Shown here piece by piece: positions 19,508 through 27,907 of a stretch of 64,000 nucleotides of DNA (the stretch's first letter is position 1; every line of letters starts with the position of its first letter). The stretch spans positions 53,462 to 117,461 of the forward strand of contig CALKXJ010000019.1 in the NCBI GenBank assembly GCA_938003835.1. The letters are read 5' to 3'. Below the pieces are notes generated by a model. It ran no database searches and had not been told where the DNA came from. It saw only the letters and a program-made list of their open reading frames with translations. The position numbers and the translations under genes are program-made. The DNA is from an uncultured Bryobacteraceae bacterium (GTDB taxonomy: Bacteria; Acidobacteriota; Terriglobia; Bryobacterales; Bryobacteraceae).

Positions 19508-20392
19508 CTACCACCCTCGCGTCTGGAGCAGTTGCGACTCCTCGAGCGTGGCCACGTCGATGCCGGGCATTCCCATGCCGAGCTCCTCGCTCGCCTCGAG
19601 CAGCTTCTGCGGATCGTTGTAGTAGGTGACGGCCTTGACGATGGCGCGCGCGCGCGCCTCCGGATCTTCGGACTTGAAGATGCCCGAGCCGACGAAGACA
19701 GCCTCGGCGCCAAGCTGCATCACCAGCGCGGCGTCGGCCGGCGTGGCGATGCCGCCCGCCGAGAAGTTCGGCACCGGCAGCTTGCCGTGCTCAGCCACCC
19801 ACTCCACCAGCTCGAGCGGCGCGCCCATCTTCTTCGATTCGGCGACAAGCTCCTCCTTGCCGAGGACGGTGAGCTGTTTGATCTCGCGCATGATGGTCCG
19901 CATGTGGCGGACGGCCTCGACGACATTGCCCGAGCCGGCCTCGCCCTTGGTGCGGATCATGGCGGCGCCCTCGGCGATCCGGCGCAGCGCCTCGCCCAGG
20001 TTGCGCGCCCCGCAGACGAACGGGACAGTGAAAGCGCGCTTGTCGATGTGGTGCTCCTCGTCGGCGGGCGTGAGCACCTCGCTCTCGTCGATGTAGTCGA
20101 CCTTCAAAGCCTCGAGGATGCGCGCCTCCATGAAATGGCCGATGCGAGCCTTGGCCATCACCGGGATGCTGACCGCCTCCATGATCTCGCGGATCTTGCG
20201 GATCGGCGCCATGCGCGCGACACCGCCCTCCTTGCGGATGTCGGCGGGCACGCGCTCGAGAGCCATGACCGCCGCGGCGCCCGCCTTCTCGGCGATCACC
20301 GCCTGTTCGGCATTGGTGACATCCATGATGACCCCGCCTTTGAGCATCTCGGCGAGGCCGACTTTGACCCGAAATGCATCATCCAGGTACAT
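19508..20392 (-). CDS. pdxS: Pyridoxal 5'-phosphate synthase, lyase subunit
   Basis: Makes PLP from ribose 5-phosphate, glyceraldehyde 3-phosphate and ammonia from PdxT (DXP-independent route). The 294-residue TIM barrel carries [13 protein letters not shown] with Asp24. The Schiff-base lysine is Lys81 ([10 protein letters not shown]), and [11 protein letters not shown] and the C-terminal GMGMPGID are also present. It is 48 nt downstream of the MocR-type regulator and directly upstream of pdxT. The family is highly conserved, so the assignment is secure. Confidence 0.97.
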   Translation of the reverse strand: MYLDDAFRVKVGLAEMLKGGVIMDVTNAEQAVIAEKAGAAAVMALERVPADIRKEGGVARMAPIRKIREIMEAVSIPVMAKARIGHFMEARILEALKVDYIDESEVLTPADEEHHIDKRAFTVPFVCGARNLGEALRRIAEGAAMIRTKGEAGSGNVVEAVRHMRTIMREIKQLTVLGKEELVAESKKMGAPLELVEWVAEHGKLPVPNFSAGGIATPADAALVMQLGAEAVFVGSGIFKSEDPEARARAIVKAVTYYNDPQKLLEASEELGMGMPGIDVATLEESQLLQTRGW

Positions 20393-20440
20393 GATTCCTC
20401 CCTCGATTCAAACAGAAACTTGCCTTGGCCGGACTCATGG

Positions 20441-21913
20441 CTAGACCAGCGCCGGCGCCGGCTCCTCGGCCGCCTCCCGCAGCCGTTCCAGCTCCTCGGT
20501 GAACAGCCTCCCCAGCGTCGAGATCCCCCGGCGGATCTTCTCCGTCTCCACGCCGGCAAAGCTCAGCCGCAAGCTTCTCGTATGAGATCTCGAGACCGCG
20601 AAGTACCTGCCCGGCAGGTAGCTGATCTTTTCGCGGAGGCTTTTGGCGAGCAGTTCCGCCGCATCGAGCGGCGCCGGCAGCTCCACCCACAGGCTCATGC
20701 CCCCGTGCGGCCGGGTGAAGCGCGTTCCGGACGGCAGCGACTCCGAGCAGGCCTCAAGCGCCGCCGCCAGCCGCTCGGCGCCGGCGCGCCGGACGCGGCG
20801 CAGATGCCGTTCGAGCCGGCCGGATTCAGCGAAGCGCAGCAGCACAGCCTGCGAGAGCTGGTCGGTGTGCAGGTCCGTCCATTGCTTGACTTCGGCCATC
20901 CGGGCCACGAGGGCTTTGGGGCCGATCACCCAGCCGACGCGGAGCCCCGGGAAGGCCACCTTGGAGAAGCTGCGCAACTCGACGACGTTGCCGGTCTCGT
21001 CCAACTGCTTGAGCGTGGGCAGGGGCGAGCCCTGATAGCGCAATTCGCGGTAAATGTCGTTTTCGATCACCACCACGCGCGCCGCCCGAGCCGCCTGGAG
21101 GGCCGCCATGCGCGAGGCGAGCGGCATCGTCGCACCGGTGGGGTTCTGAAAGTTCGGCGTCAGGATTAACGCCTTGGGATGCTCCTCGCGCAGCAGGCGT
21201 TCGAGGTGCTCCGGGTCGACTCCCTCGGTCTCGACCGGAACGCCCAGCAGGCGGGCGCCGGCGCGCTCGAGAGAGAAGCGGATGCCGGGATAGACCGGAT
21301 CCTCGACGGCGACGGCGTCGCCCGGGCTGATCAGCACGCGGCCGAGCAGATCGAGCGCCTGCTGGCAGCCGCTGGTGATGATGACGTCGTCACCCGGGCG
21401 GGCGAGCCCCTCCCGCTGGGCGCGCTCCAGCAGATAGCGGCGCAGCGCCCCCAGGCCCGACGGGGAGCCGAGCTGCAACAAATCCGCGGCCTCGGCCGAG
21501 TCGATCACCTCTTCCACCGTTCGCCGGAAGTCCTCCATGGGAAACAGCTCGCGCGACGGGCGTGAGGTGGCGAAACTGATGGCGTCCTCGGCCGGACTCC
21601 AGGGCGCCGGGGGTGTCGAATGGGTCTCGAAGCGCCGCAACAGGGCGGACCAATCGAGCGAGCGGACGGGCGCCGCGGCAACATAACTTCCCCGGCCGAC
21701 GTGCCGGCTGATGAGCCCTGCCGCCTCGAGCAGGTCGTAGGCGGCAATGACGGTGGCGCGGTTCAGGCCCAGCTCTTCCGCCAGTTGACGCGTCGCCGGC
21801 AGGCGCCCCCCGGGCGCGAGGCGCCCGTCCTCGATGGCGACGCGGATCTGCTCGAAGAGCTGGCGGTAGAGGGGCACCTCGCGAGCGGGGTCGAGCTCGA
21901 GCCGCGGGAACAT
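20441..21913 (-). CDS. MocR-type (GntR/aminotransferase) transcriptional regulator, probably PdxR-like
   Basis: This 490-residue protein has an N-terminal winged helix of the GntR type (about 3-70; LYRQLFEQIRVAIEDGRLAP, PATRQLAEELGLNRATV). It is joined to an aminotransferase class I-like domain (about 100-470) with the PLP lysine region SFSKVAFPGLRVGWV. MocR regulators sense PLP or its complexes, and several (PdxR in Gram-positive bacteria) activate pdxST. Here pdxS and pdxT follow directly on the same strand, so PLP-dependent control of PLP synthesis is the natural inference. I chose the ATG over an upstream TTG at 21928 because a TATGAT -10 box overlaps that TTG. A 9-bp inverted repeat overlaps the same promoter. 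Confidence 0.88.
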   Translation of the reverse strand: MFPRLELDPAREVPLYRQLFEQIRVAIEDGRLAPGGRLPATRQLAEELGLNRATVIAAYDLLEAAGLISRHVGRGSYVAAAPVRSLDWSALLRRFETHSTPPAPWSPAEDAISFATSRPSRELFPMEDFRRTVEEVIDSAEAADLLQLGSPSGLGALRRYLLERAQREGLARPGDDVIITSGCQQALDLLGRVLISPGDAVAVEDPVYPGIRFSLERAGARLLGVPVETEGVDPEHLERLLREEHPKALILTPNFQNPTGATMPLASRMAALQAARAARVVVIENDIYRELRYQGSPLPTLKQLDETGNVVELRSFSKVAFPGLRVGWVIGPKALVARMAEVKQWTDLHTDQLSQAVLLRFAESGRLERHLRRVRRAGAERLAAALEACSESLPSGTRFTRPHGGMSLWVELPAPLDAAELLAKSLREKISYLPGRYFAVSRSHTRSLRLSFAGVETEKIRRGISTLGRLFTEELERLREAAEEPAPALV

Positions 21914-21920
21914 CTCGGAA

Positions 21921-21946
21921 CGGTCCAATCATACCATATTGGACCG
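21921..21946. promoter_or_regulatory. Palindromic operator over the mocR promoter
   Basis: CGGTCCAAT and ATTGGACCG form a perfect 9-bp inverted repeat around an 8-bp spacer. The spacer and left arm contain the minus-strand extended -10 TGGTATGAT (21936-21928) that drives mocR. The position suits autoregulation by the MocR protein. It may also act on the divergent gene, whose -10 box is about 40 nt away. Confidence 0.6.
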
Positions 21947-21984
21947 GTGGAGCGCCGGCCGCCGGAGGTTCCCCGGAGGGCTTT

Positions 21985-21993
21985 TGGTAGAAT
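21985..21993 (+). promoter_or_regulatory. Extended -10 of the triple-RidA gene
   Basis: TGGTAGAAT (TG, G, TAGAAT) ends 12 nt before the ATG. The transcript would then start about 6 nt before the start codon, i.e. nearly leaderless, and no convincing Shine-Dalgarno sequence can fit. Confidence 0.5.
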
Positions 21994-22005
21994 CATGGGC
22001 GAGCG

Positions 22006-23148
22006 ATGCGCACCAGCCAAACGATCGCGCTGATCGTCGCCGCCCTGCTGGCCGCCTCGGCGCTGAGCTTCTCCCAACGGCGAAAAGACCGCGAAAAGGA
22101 GCCGGTTACCGAGACGCTCCAGCTGCCCCCGGAGCTGCCCGCCGCCGTCGTCGGCGAGACGTCCCGCCTGGTGTTTGACGTCGCTCCCCTCACCACCCAG
22201 GGCCTGCTGTCCCGGCAGGTCCGCGACAGCGTCCGGGCGCTGCTGCGCAACGCCCGCGGCGCCCGCATCTTGAAGCTCCGCGCCTTTGTGGCCGGCAGCG
22301 GCGATCTGCGCCGGGTGCAGGAGATCGTCGCCGAAACTTTCGCCGACAAGCGGCTGCCTTTGCCGGCGCTGAGCGTCCTCCAGGTGGGGGCATTGCCTGC
22401 CGTCGGCGCCCAGGTGCTGCTGGAGAGCGTGGCCGAGGCTCGCAAACCCCAGAACCCGCATGGCATCGCCTTCATTTCCGGGCAAGTGGCGACCTCCGTT
22501 GAGCCGACCCTTCTGGTGGCGCCGCTGGCCGCCCAGTCGCTGGCGAAGATCCGCACTGCGGTGGAAAGCCTCGGCGCCACGCCCTCGGACGTGCTCCGGG
22601 TCACCTGCTATCTGAGTTCGCTCGACGACGGGCAAAAGGTCTTTCAGGCCATGTTCGAGCAATTCCGCTCGGCGGCGCTCGCCTACATGCAGCTCCGGCG
22701 CTCCTATACGCGCGGGTCGGCCGAATGCGAAGCCGTGGTCCGTCTGACGGCGCCGGTGGGCGAACCGGTGCGGTTTCTCAATCCCGACGGGCTCGAGAAA
22801 TCGCCGCACCGATCCCAGATCGCGCTGATTAGCGCCGAGCGCGTGGTGCTGACCGGGACGCAGATGGCCTTCCACCATCAGGATGGCGATGTCCGGCTGG
22901 CGTTTGAGCGGCTCGGAAAGGTGCTTCAGGAATCAGGCACTTCCTACGAGCGCGTGGCGCAGGCCAGCTTCTATCCGATTTCCATGGCGCTGGCTGAGAA
23001 GATCTGGACGCTCGGATTCGAATTCATCGATAAGAGCCGGCCGCCGGCGGCCACGATGGCCGAGTTCGAGGGGCTGCCCTCGCTCGAAGCGACCTTCGCC
23101 ATCGATGTGGTGGCGGCCCGCCTGAGGAATCAGTCCTCGGGCTCCTGA
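22006..23148 (+). CDS. Exported protein made of three RidA/YjgF-like modules
   Basis: This 380-residue protein has a signal peptide or anchor (TIALIVAALLAASALSFSQ). Three consecutive segments of about 100 residues follow, each with the RidA/YjgF/YER057c/UK114 pattern: about 50-145, 150-250 and 265-372. The second is clearest (GIAFISGQVAT...VTCYLSSLDDGQKVFQAMFEQF...ECEAVVRL). The third has VVLTGTQMA...YERVAQASFYPIS...PPAATMAEFEGLPSLEATFAID. RidA proteins are homotrimers with active sites between subunits, so this chain may fold as a one-chain trimer. The catalytic arginine of RidA (Arg105 in E. coli) appears replaced in modules 1 and 3 (Leu and Ala at the aligned place). Imine deaminase activity is therefore doubtful. 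It is divergent from the PLP operon. RidA deals with PLP-enzyme by-products, but the export signal argues against a cytoplasmic role. Confidence 0.7.
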   Translation: MRTSQTIALIVAALLAASALSFSQRRKDREKEPVTETLQLPPELPAAVVGETSRLVFDVAPLTTQGLLSRQVRDSVRALLRNARGARILKLRAFVAGSGDLRRVQEIVAETFADKRLPLPALSVLQVGALPAVGAQVLLESVAEARKPQNPHGIAFISGQVATSVEPTLLVAPLAAQSLAKIRTAVESLGATPSDVLRVTCYLSSLDDGQKVFQAMFEQFRSAALAYMQLRRSYTRGSAECEAVVRLTAPVGEPVRFLNPDGLEKSPHRSQIALISAERVVLTGTQMAFHHQDGDVRLAFERLGKVLQESGTSYERVAQASFYPISMALAEKIWTLGFEFIDKSRPPAATMAEFEGLPSLEATFAIDVVAARLRNQSSGS

Positions 23149-23154
23149 GTCGGT

Positions 23155-24555
23155 TCAGCGGGCAGCGCCGCAGCACTTCTTATACTTCTTGCCGCTGCCG
23201 CACGGGCACGGATCGTTGCGGCCGATGCCGCCGGGCGCCCGAGCCGGCTCATCCTCCGCCGACTCCTCCAGAGGTTCGAAGTAAGGGTCGTAGCCCGCTT
23301 CCATGAGGCGGGAATCGAGCGACCGCCGCACGATCTCGGCCTCCTCCGGGTCCAGATCTCCGGCCAGTTGCTCGACCCTCCGGAGCAAGCCCTCGACCCG
23401 GCCGGGGGTGACCGGACCCGGCATGGCGAGCGTGTACGCCATCAGGGCCAGGGGGCGGAGATCGTCGTCGTCGAAGAAGCGCTCCAGCCGTCCGAGAGCC
23501 GAGACGATCTTGAGGTGGCCGATGCCGGCAATGGCCTCCGCCACGACGTCCGGGTCCGGATCGTCCAGATGGGGCGGAAAATAACGCGCAAAGCCGCGGT
23601 CGAGCGAGCGCCACATCGCCTCGAGCGCCCGGGCGCGCGTCACGGGCTGCTCATAGGCACGGAGGATCCAGGCGCGGACCAGCGGATGGTCAGCCGACTC
23701 CGCCAGGGCGACGACCAGGCCGGCCTTCTCGATGGACGAGACCGAGTCGTCATCCAGGCGGGCGAGCAGCTCCTCCTTGATCTTCGCCACCTCTTCTTCG
23801 CGGCCAACCAGAGCTCGCCAGGCCTCGGCTCGCACGGTCGGGTCGGGATCGTTGCGGCCGGCCGCGATCAGCCGGTCCAGCGTCTGGCGGTCGAGCTCGG
23901 TGCGGTCGCCGAGATACCGCGCGGCAGCAGCCCGGTGTTCCGTCGAGGGGCTGGCCAGGAACCCGAGCACCTCCTCTTCCGGCAACAGGTCCAGGGGTGG
24001 TTCGCTTCTCTGCGGATATTCCTTCCAAAGATCGAATGGCTCGCCGCTCTCGCCGTCCCGCGTTCGCTCGTAAATCTCGCGGCAGAAGGCGCCCTCCTCG
24101 GGATCGGCGGCCTCGACCTCCGCGAGGACCTGCTCGATGCGCTGGTCCTTCACCCCGAGCGAAGCCAGCAGAAAAGGCACCACCGAGGCGCTGTCCGAGC
24201 CCAAACGGCGGTAGAGATCCAGGAGCGGCTCCACCGCCGCCTGGCCGAAATCGCAAATGGTTTCCACCAGGGTGTCAGGCGCATCGACGGACCAGAGCTC
24301 GACGAGCTCGATCAGGAACGGTAGCGTCTCCGGGGCGCGAAGGTGCCGGATAAGCGGCAACAGGTCAAGGCGCAGATCGAGCCGCCGCCGGCTATGGTCC
24401 TCGGCCAGAAAACGGACCAAGTCCTCGACCAGACGCGCCCGGTCGGCGAGCAGCGCCTCGAGCAATCGATGGTCGATTGCCGCGTGGCCGCGAGCGGCCG
24501 CTTCGAGAAGTTCGTACGGGGACAGCGGGGAGTACTGTTCAGGCGTGAGAATCAA
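23155..24555 (-). CDS. HEAT-repeat-like protein with C-terminal SEC-C zinc motif
   Basis: This 466-residue, strongly acidic helical protein has HEAT-like repeats over about 40-380 ([47 protein letters not shown]). It ends in a SEC-C motif ([19 protein letters not shown]), a small zinc-binding module known from the SecA tail and many stand-alone proteins. The architecture resembles DUF1186/SEC-C proteins of unknown function. The apparent start is a TTG 1 nt after the SDR stop, without a clear ribosome binding site, and a later start is possible. It is the last gene of the leftward housekeeping run. Confidence 0.78.
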   Translation of the reverse strand: MILTPEQYSPLSPYELLEAAARGHAAIDHRLLEALLADRARLVEDLVRFLAEDHSRRRLDLRLDLLPLIRHLRAPETLPFLIELVELWSVDAPDTLVETICDFGQAAVEPLLDLYRRLGSDSASVVPFLLASLGVKDQRIEQVLAEVEAADPEEGAFCREIYERTRDGESGEPFDLWKEYPQRSEPPLDLLPEEEVLGFLASPSTEHRAAAARYLGDRTELDRQTLDRLIAAGRNDPDPTVRAEAWRALVGREEEVAKIKEELLARLDDDSVSSIEKAGLVVALAESADHPLVRAWILRAYEQPVTRARALEAMWRSLDRGFARYFPPHLDDPDPDVVAEAIAGIGHLKIVSALGRLERFFDDDDLRPLALMAYTLAMPGPVTPGRVEGLLRRVEQLAGDLDPEEAEIVRRSLDSRLMEAGYDPYFEPLEESAEDEPARAPGGIGRNDPCPCGSGKKYKKCCGAAR

Positions 24556-24556
24556 G

Positions 24557-25315
24557 TCAATACGTGGCCCGGCCGCCGCTGGCGTCGTGGCACTGGCCGG
24601 TGACGAAGGAACAGTCCGGGCTGGCCAAATAGTGCACCACCGCGGCGATCTCTTCCGGGGTGCCCGTCCGGCGCATGGGGATGCGCTGGGTCATGTAATC
24701 GATCTGCTCCGGGGTGAGCTGCTCGAGGATCTGGGTCCGCACTACCGCCGGCGCCACCGAATTGACGCAAATGCCGTCGAGAGCGACCTCCTTGGCCAGC
24801 GACTTGGTGAAGGCGATCACGGCCGCCTTGCTGGCCGAGTAGGCCGTCATGTTCGGATTGCCTTCCTTGCCGGCGATCGAGGCGATGTTGACGATGCGGC
24901 CGTACTTGCGCTCGCGCATGTGGGTGATGACCGCGCGCGAGCAGTAGAAGACCCCGTCCAGGTTGACGCGCATCACCCTGTGCCAGTCCTCGTCGGTTTG
25001 CTCCCACAGCGGCGCGGCCTTGCCGGCGATTCCCGCGTTGTTCACCCAGATGTCGATACGCCCGGTTCGGGCGAGCACCGCCGCCACCGCCGCGTTCGCC
25101 GAAGCCGGATCGGTGACGTCGAGCGCCACCGCGAAGGCCCGCCCGTCGTGTTCGGCGGCGATGGAGGCGGCCACGCGCTCGGCGCCTTCGAAGTGGATGT
25201 CGGCAACCGCGACGGTGGCTCCCGCTCCGGCGAGGCGCCGCGCGATCGCTTCGCCGATTCCAGTGGCCGCGCCGGTGACCACCGCCGTCTGCCCGCTCAG
25301 GTCGAAATAGGCCAT
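24557..25315 (-). CDS. Short-chain dehydrogenase/reductase (FabG-like)
   Basis: A classical 252-residue SDR with the cofactor motif [12 protein letters not shown] near the N-terminus and NNAGI at about 90. Catalytic residues are Ser (IASIAG), Tyr and Lys ([10 protein letters not shown]). Asp in VADIHFEG after the second strand suggests NAD rather than NADP preference. The C-terminal region ([13 protein letters not shown]) is like 3-oxoacyl-ACP reductase and sugar or polyol dehydrogenases, and the substrate cannot be fixed. It lies 14 nt after rplI on the same strand. Confidence 0.88.
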   Translation of the reverse strand: MAYFDLSGQTAVVTGAATGIGEAIARRLAGAGATVAVADIHFEGAERVAASIAAEHDGRAFAVALDVTDPASANAAVAAVLARTGRIDIWVNNAGIAGKAAPLWEQTDEDWHRVMRVNLDGVFYCSRAVITHMRERKYGRIVNIASIAGKEGNPNMTAYSASKAAVIAFTKSLAKEVALDGICVNSVAPAVVRTQILEQLTPEQIDYMTQRIPMRRTGTPEEIAAVVHYLASPDCSFVTGQCHDASGGRATY

Positions 25316-25329
25316 ATCGACAGAGTGTA

Positions 25330-25773
25330 CTACTCCCGGACGACGTTCACCCCGATGGTCACCGTCACTTCGCGGTGAAGCCGGATGGGGACTTGGTATT
25401 CGCCCAGTTGCTTGATCGGGTCCTCCAGGTGGATCTTGCGCCGGTCAATGCTGAAATTCTGCTGCGCCAGCGCGTCGGAGATGTCCTGCGGCGTCACGGA
25501 GCCGAACAACTGGTCCTGCTCGCCGGCCTTGCGGGCGATCGTCACCACGACGCCGGCCAGCAGCTTTGCCAGCTCCTCCGCGTCGGCCTTCTCGCGGGCC
25601 TCGCGCCTGAGGTGCGCCTGGCGCTCCTGCTCGACGATCTTCTTGTTGGCCGGCGTCGCCGGGACGGCCAGGCGCTTCGGCAGCAGGTAGTTGCGGGCGT
25701 AGCCGTCGGCCACTTTGACCACCTGGCCCCGCGTGCCCAGCTTCTCGACGTCCTGCCTGAGAATCACTTCCAT
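25330..25773 (-). CDS. rplI: 50S ribosomal protein L9
   Basis: This 147-residue protein has the N-terminal rRNA-binding domain signature MEVILRQDVEKLGTRGQVVKVADGYARNYL (split here by function: strands, then a conserved GYARNYLLP). The long central helix and the C-terminal domain (VTPQDISDAL...HLEDPIKQLGEYQVPIRLH) follow. AAGGAG precedes the ATG. It is the last of the rpsF-rpsR-rplI ribosomal set. Confidence 0.97.
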   Translation of the reverse strand: MEVILRQDVEKLGTRGQVVKVADGYARNYLLPKRLAVPATPANKKIVEQERQAHLRREAREKADAEELAKLLAGVVVTIARKAGEQDQLFGSVTPQDISDALAQQNFSIDRRKIHLEDPIKQLGEYQVPIRLHREVTVTIGVNVVRE

Positions 25774-25813
25774 GGGCTTGACTCCTTAAATCTCGTCGTG
25801 GCCGCGCGCGCCG

Positions 25814-26119
25814 CTACGGCGTCGTCGTGAACGGCAGCAGGGCGATGTTGCGTGCCTGCTTGATGGCCGTCGTCAGCCGCCGCTGACAGGGCGTGCAGAC
25901 GCCCGAGATCCGGCGGGGGATGATTCTGCCGCGCTCGGTGATGAAGGCCGAAAGCAGCCGCACGTCCTTGTAATCGATGTCGTCGATCTTCTCGACGCAG
26001 AAGCGGCAAACCTTCTTTCGCCGGAAATATTGCTTGCGAGTGACGACCGCCTTGTCGCCCCCCGTGGGGCGCTGCGAAGCGCTGATCGGTCTTCCGCCTT
26101 TGGTTTCCGCCATGGTCAT
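25814..26119 (-). CDS. rpsR: 30S ribosomal protein S18
   Basis: This 101-residue protein has the S18 core [20 protein letters not shown] followed by [20 protein letters not shown] and ARNIALLPF. It keeps four cysteines in two pairs (CRFC and CTPC), the zinc-binding C+ form. Its position between rpsF and rplI is the standard bacterial order. The first ~25 residues are a variable basic extension. Confidence 0.96.
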   Translation of the reverse strand: MTMAETKGGRPISASQRPTGGDKAVVTRKQYFRRKKVCRFCVEKIDDIDYKDVRLLSAFITERGRIIPRRISGVCTPCQRRLTTAIKQARNIALLPFTTTP

Positions 26120-26136
26120 TCGACTCCTTCCTACTC

Positions 26137-26565
26137 CTACTCGCTCTCCTCGACGGGCTCACCGGGAAGCACCGGCGCGGGCTCGCCCGGCATCCGAACT
26201 CCGGCCGCCGCGGCGGCGGGCTTCTTGGCCGCCCGCTTCTCGCGCTCCTTCCGGCGTTTCTCGAGCCAGCGAAGCTTCTCGTCCATGCGTACGGTCAGGT
26301 ATTTGAGCACGAGTTCCTGCACCTTCAGGCGCCGTTCGATCTCCTTGACGGCGGCGGTATTGGCCACCGAATAGCGCACCAGGACGTAGTAGCCCTCCTC
26401 TCGCCGCCGGATGCGGTAGGCGAGCTTTCGCTTGCCCCATTTATCGACCTTGTCGACCGTGCCGCCGGCGTCGCGGATGACGCTCTCCACCTGTCCGATG
26501 ATGGCGTCGATCGTCTCCTCCGGAGCGTTCGGATCGACGATGAACATGACCTCGTAGATTCTCAT
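26137..26565 (-). CDS. rpsF: 30S ribosomal protein S6
   Basis: Binds 16S rRNA together with S18. The 142-residue protein opens with [17 protein letters not shown] and has [20 protein letters not shown] and YYVLVRYS, all S6 signatures. A charged alanine/proline-rich C-terminal tail of about 40 residues lies outside the globular domain. Its ATG overlaps the pth stop as ATGA, so the two are translationally coupled. Confidence 0.96.
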   Translation of the reverse strand: MRIYEVMFIVDPNAPEETIDAIIGQVESVIRDAGGTVDKVDKWGKRKLAYRIRRREEGYYVLVRYSVANTAAVKEIERRLKVQELVLKYLTVRMDEKLRWLEKRRKEREKRAAKKPAAAAAGVRMPGEPAPVLPGEPVEESE

Positions 26566-27185
26566 TCTTCCTCTTTCTCCAAGCCTCGGGCGCGGCGATT
26601 GAATTTCGCCATGGCCTTATCGACGCCCTCGGCGATGAGGACCTCCACCGCATCGGCGGCGCGGTCCACAAACTCGTTGAGCTCCTCGAGCCGGGCGCGG
26701 GGGAAGGGCGTCAGCACAAACTCGGCGCCGTCCTCGACGGGCCGGCCCGGGTGAATGCCCAGCCGGATGCGCGGAAACTCCGTGGTGCCGATCTGGCTGA
26801 TGACCGACTCGACGCCGTGATGGCCGCCCGCCGAGCCTCTGGCGCGGACCCGGAGATTTCCCCATGGCAGCGACAGTTCATCGTAGACGAGCACCAGCCG
26901 GTCAGCGCCGAGCGACTCCGCCTCGAGCAGGGCTCGGACCGCCGCGCCGCTGCGATTCATGAAGGTCTGCGGCTTGGCCAGAACGACCTGTGCGGAGGCA
27001 ATCTCGCCCACCCCTACGAGCGACATGGCCTGCTTTCGCGCCATCCGGATGCCGTGGCGGGCCGCCAGGCGATCCGCCACCAGGAATCCCAGGTTGTGCG
27101 GAGTGTAGGCGTAGCGCTCGCCCGGATTTCCCAGGCCGACCACCAGCCAACGAGGACGTTCCGCACCGGCAAGCCCAGCCCACAC
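26562..27185 (-). CDS. pth: Peptidyl-tRNA hydrolase
   Basis: Cleaves peptidyl-tRNA released from stalled ribosomes. This 207-residue protein has a GTG start and contains VVGLGNPGERYAYTPHNLGF, with Asn and the catalytic His of the family. LAKPQTFMNRSG, VYDELSLPWG and GGHHGVESVI follow. It lies between rplY and rpsF on the same strand, an arrangement common in many bacteria. An acidic/basic C-terminal tail of about 20 residues is extra. Confidence 0.95.
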   Translation of the reverse strand: MWAGLAGAERPRWLVVGLGNPGERYAYTPHNLGFLVADRLAARHGIRMARKQAMSLVGVGEIASAQVVLAKPQTFMNRSGAAVRALLEAESLGADRLVLVYDELSLPWGNLRVRARGSAGGHHGVESVISQIGTTEFPRIRLGIHPGRPVEDGAEFVLTPFPRARLEELNEFVDRAADAVEVLIAEGVDKAMAKFNRRARGLEKEEE

Positions 27186-27194
27186 ACGTCTGCC

Positions 27195-27854
27195 TTACTC
27201 TTCTTTCTCCTTTTCCTCCGCCTTGCCCTTCTTGACCACCTCGGGTTCAGCGGGCGCCCCTTCGGCCTCCGCCGCCTCGGTCACTTGCGAAGTCCGCAAG
27301 GCGATGACGTGGCAGATCACCGTGTCCGGCGGGCTCTTGAGCTCGATTCCTTCGCCCAGCGGCACATCGGCGGCACGGAGATTCTGGCCGATGAGCAGGC
27401 GCTGGACATTGACGGTGAAGTGCTCCGGAATGCGGTCCGGCAGGCACTCCACCTCGATCTCGCGGGTCACCACCTCCATGAGGCCGCCCTGCTGCTTGAC
27501 GCCGCGGGCCTCGCCCTCGATGTGGACCGGAACTTTCACGCGCAGCTTCCGGCTCATGTCGATCCGTTCCAGGTCGACATGCAGCAGGCGCCCGTGTACG
27601 GGATGGTGTTGCCAGTCGACGATCATGGCCGGACAGGTCTCCTGCCCGTCCACCTGCACGTCGAAGATGGTGTTGTGCCCGGTGCTGCTCAAAAGGATCC
27701 GATCGATCTGTTTGGGATCGACGGTGATCGGCGTCGCTGGTTTTCCGGCTCCGTAGAGCACCGCCGGAATGCGGCCCCCCGCGCGGAGGCGGCGGGCAGC
27801 ATTCTTGCCCCGCATGGCGCGCGGTTCGGCGACAACCGTGATCTCTTTTCTCAT
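27195..27854 (-). CDS. rplY: 50S ribosomal protein L25, general stress (Ctc) type
   Basis: Binds 5S rRNA. The 219-residue protein has the N-terminal L25 domain (about 1-95; GKNAARRLRAGGRIPAVLYG, VDWQHHPVHGRLLHVDL). The C-terminal TL5/Ctc domain (about 100-190; VPVHIEGEARGVKQQGGLME, CLPDRIPEHFTVNVQ) and an acidic-lysine tail follow. GAGGAG precedes the ATG. It lies downstream of prs and upstream of pth, as in many genomes. Confidence 0.96.
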   Translation of the reverse strand: MRKEITVVAEPRAMRGKNAARRLRAGGRIPAVLYGAGKPATPITVDPKQIDRILLSSTGHNTIFDVQVDGQETCPAMIVDWQHHPVHGRLLHVDLERIDMSRKLRVKVPVHIEGEARGVKQQGGLMEVVTREIEVECLPDRIPEHFTVNVQRLLIGQNLRAADVPLGEGIELKSPPDTVICHVIALRTSQVTEAAEAEGAPAEPEVVKKGKAEEKEKEE

Positions 27855-27878
27855 GACAACTCCTCACGCCAGGCCGGT

Positions 27879-27896
27879 GCGCCGCACACGCGGCGC
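27879..27896. other. Hairpin between prs and rplY
   Basis: GCGCCGC, a four-base loop ACAC, then GCGGCGC make a perfect 7-bp hairpin in the 53-nt gap. Outer complementary bases GGCCGG (27872-27877) and CCGGCC (27903-27908) could extend it. No U-tract follows, so it may reduce read-through or protect the transcript. Confidence 0.35.
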
Positions 27897-27907
27897 CTCC
27901 GCCCGGC

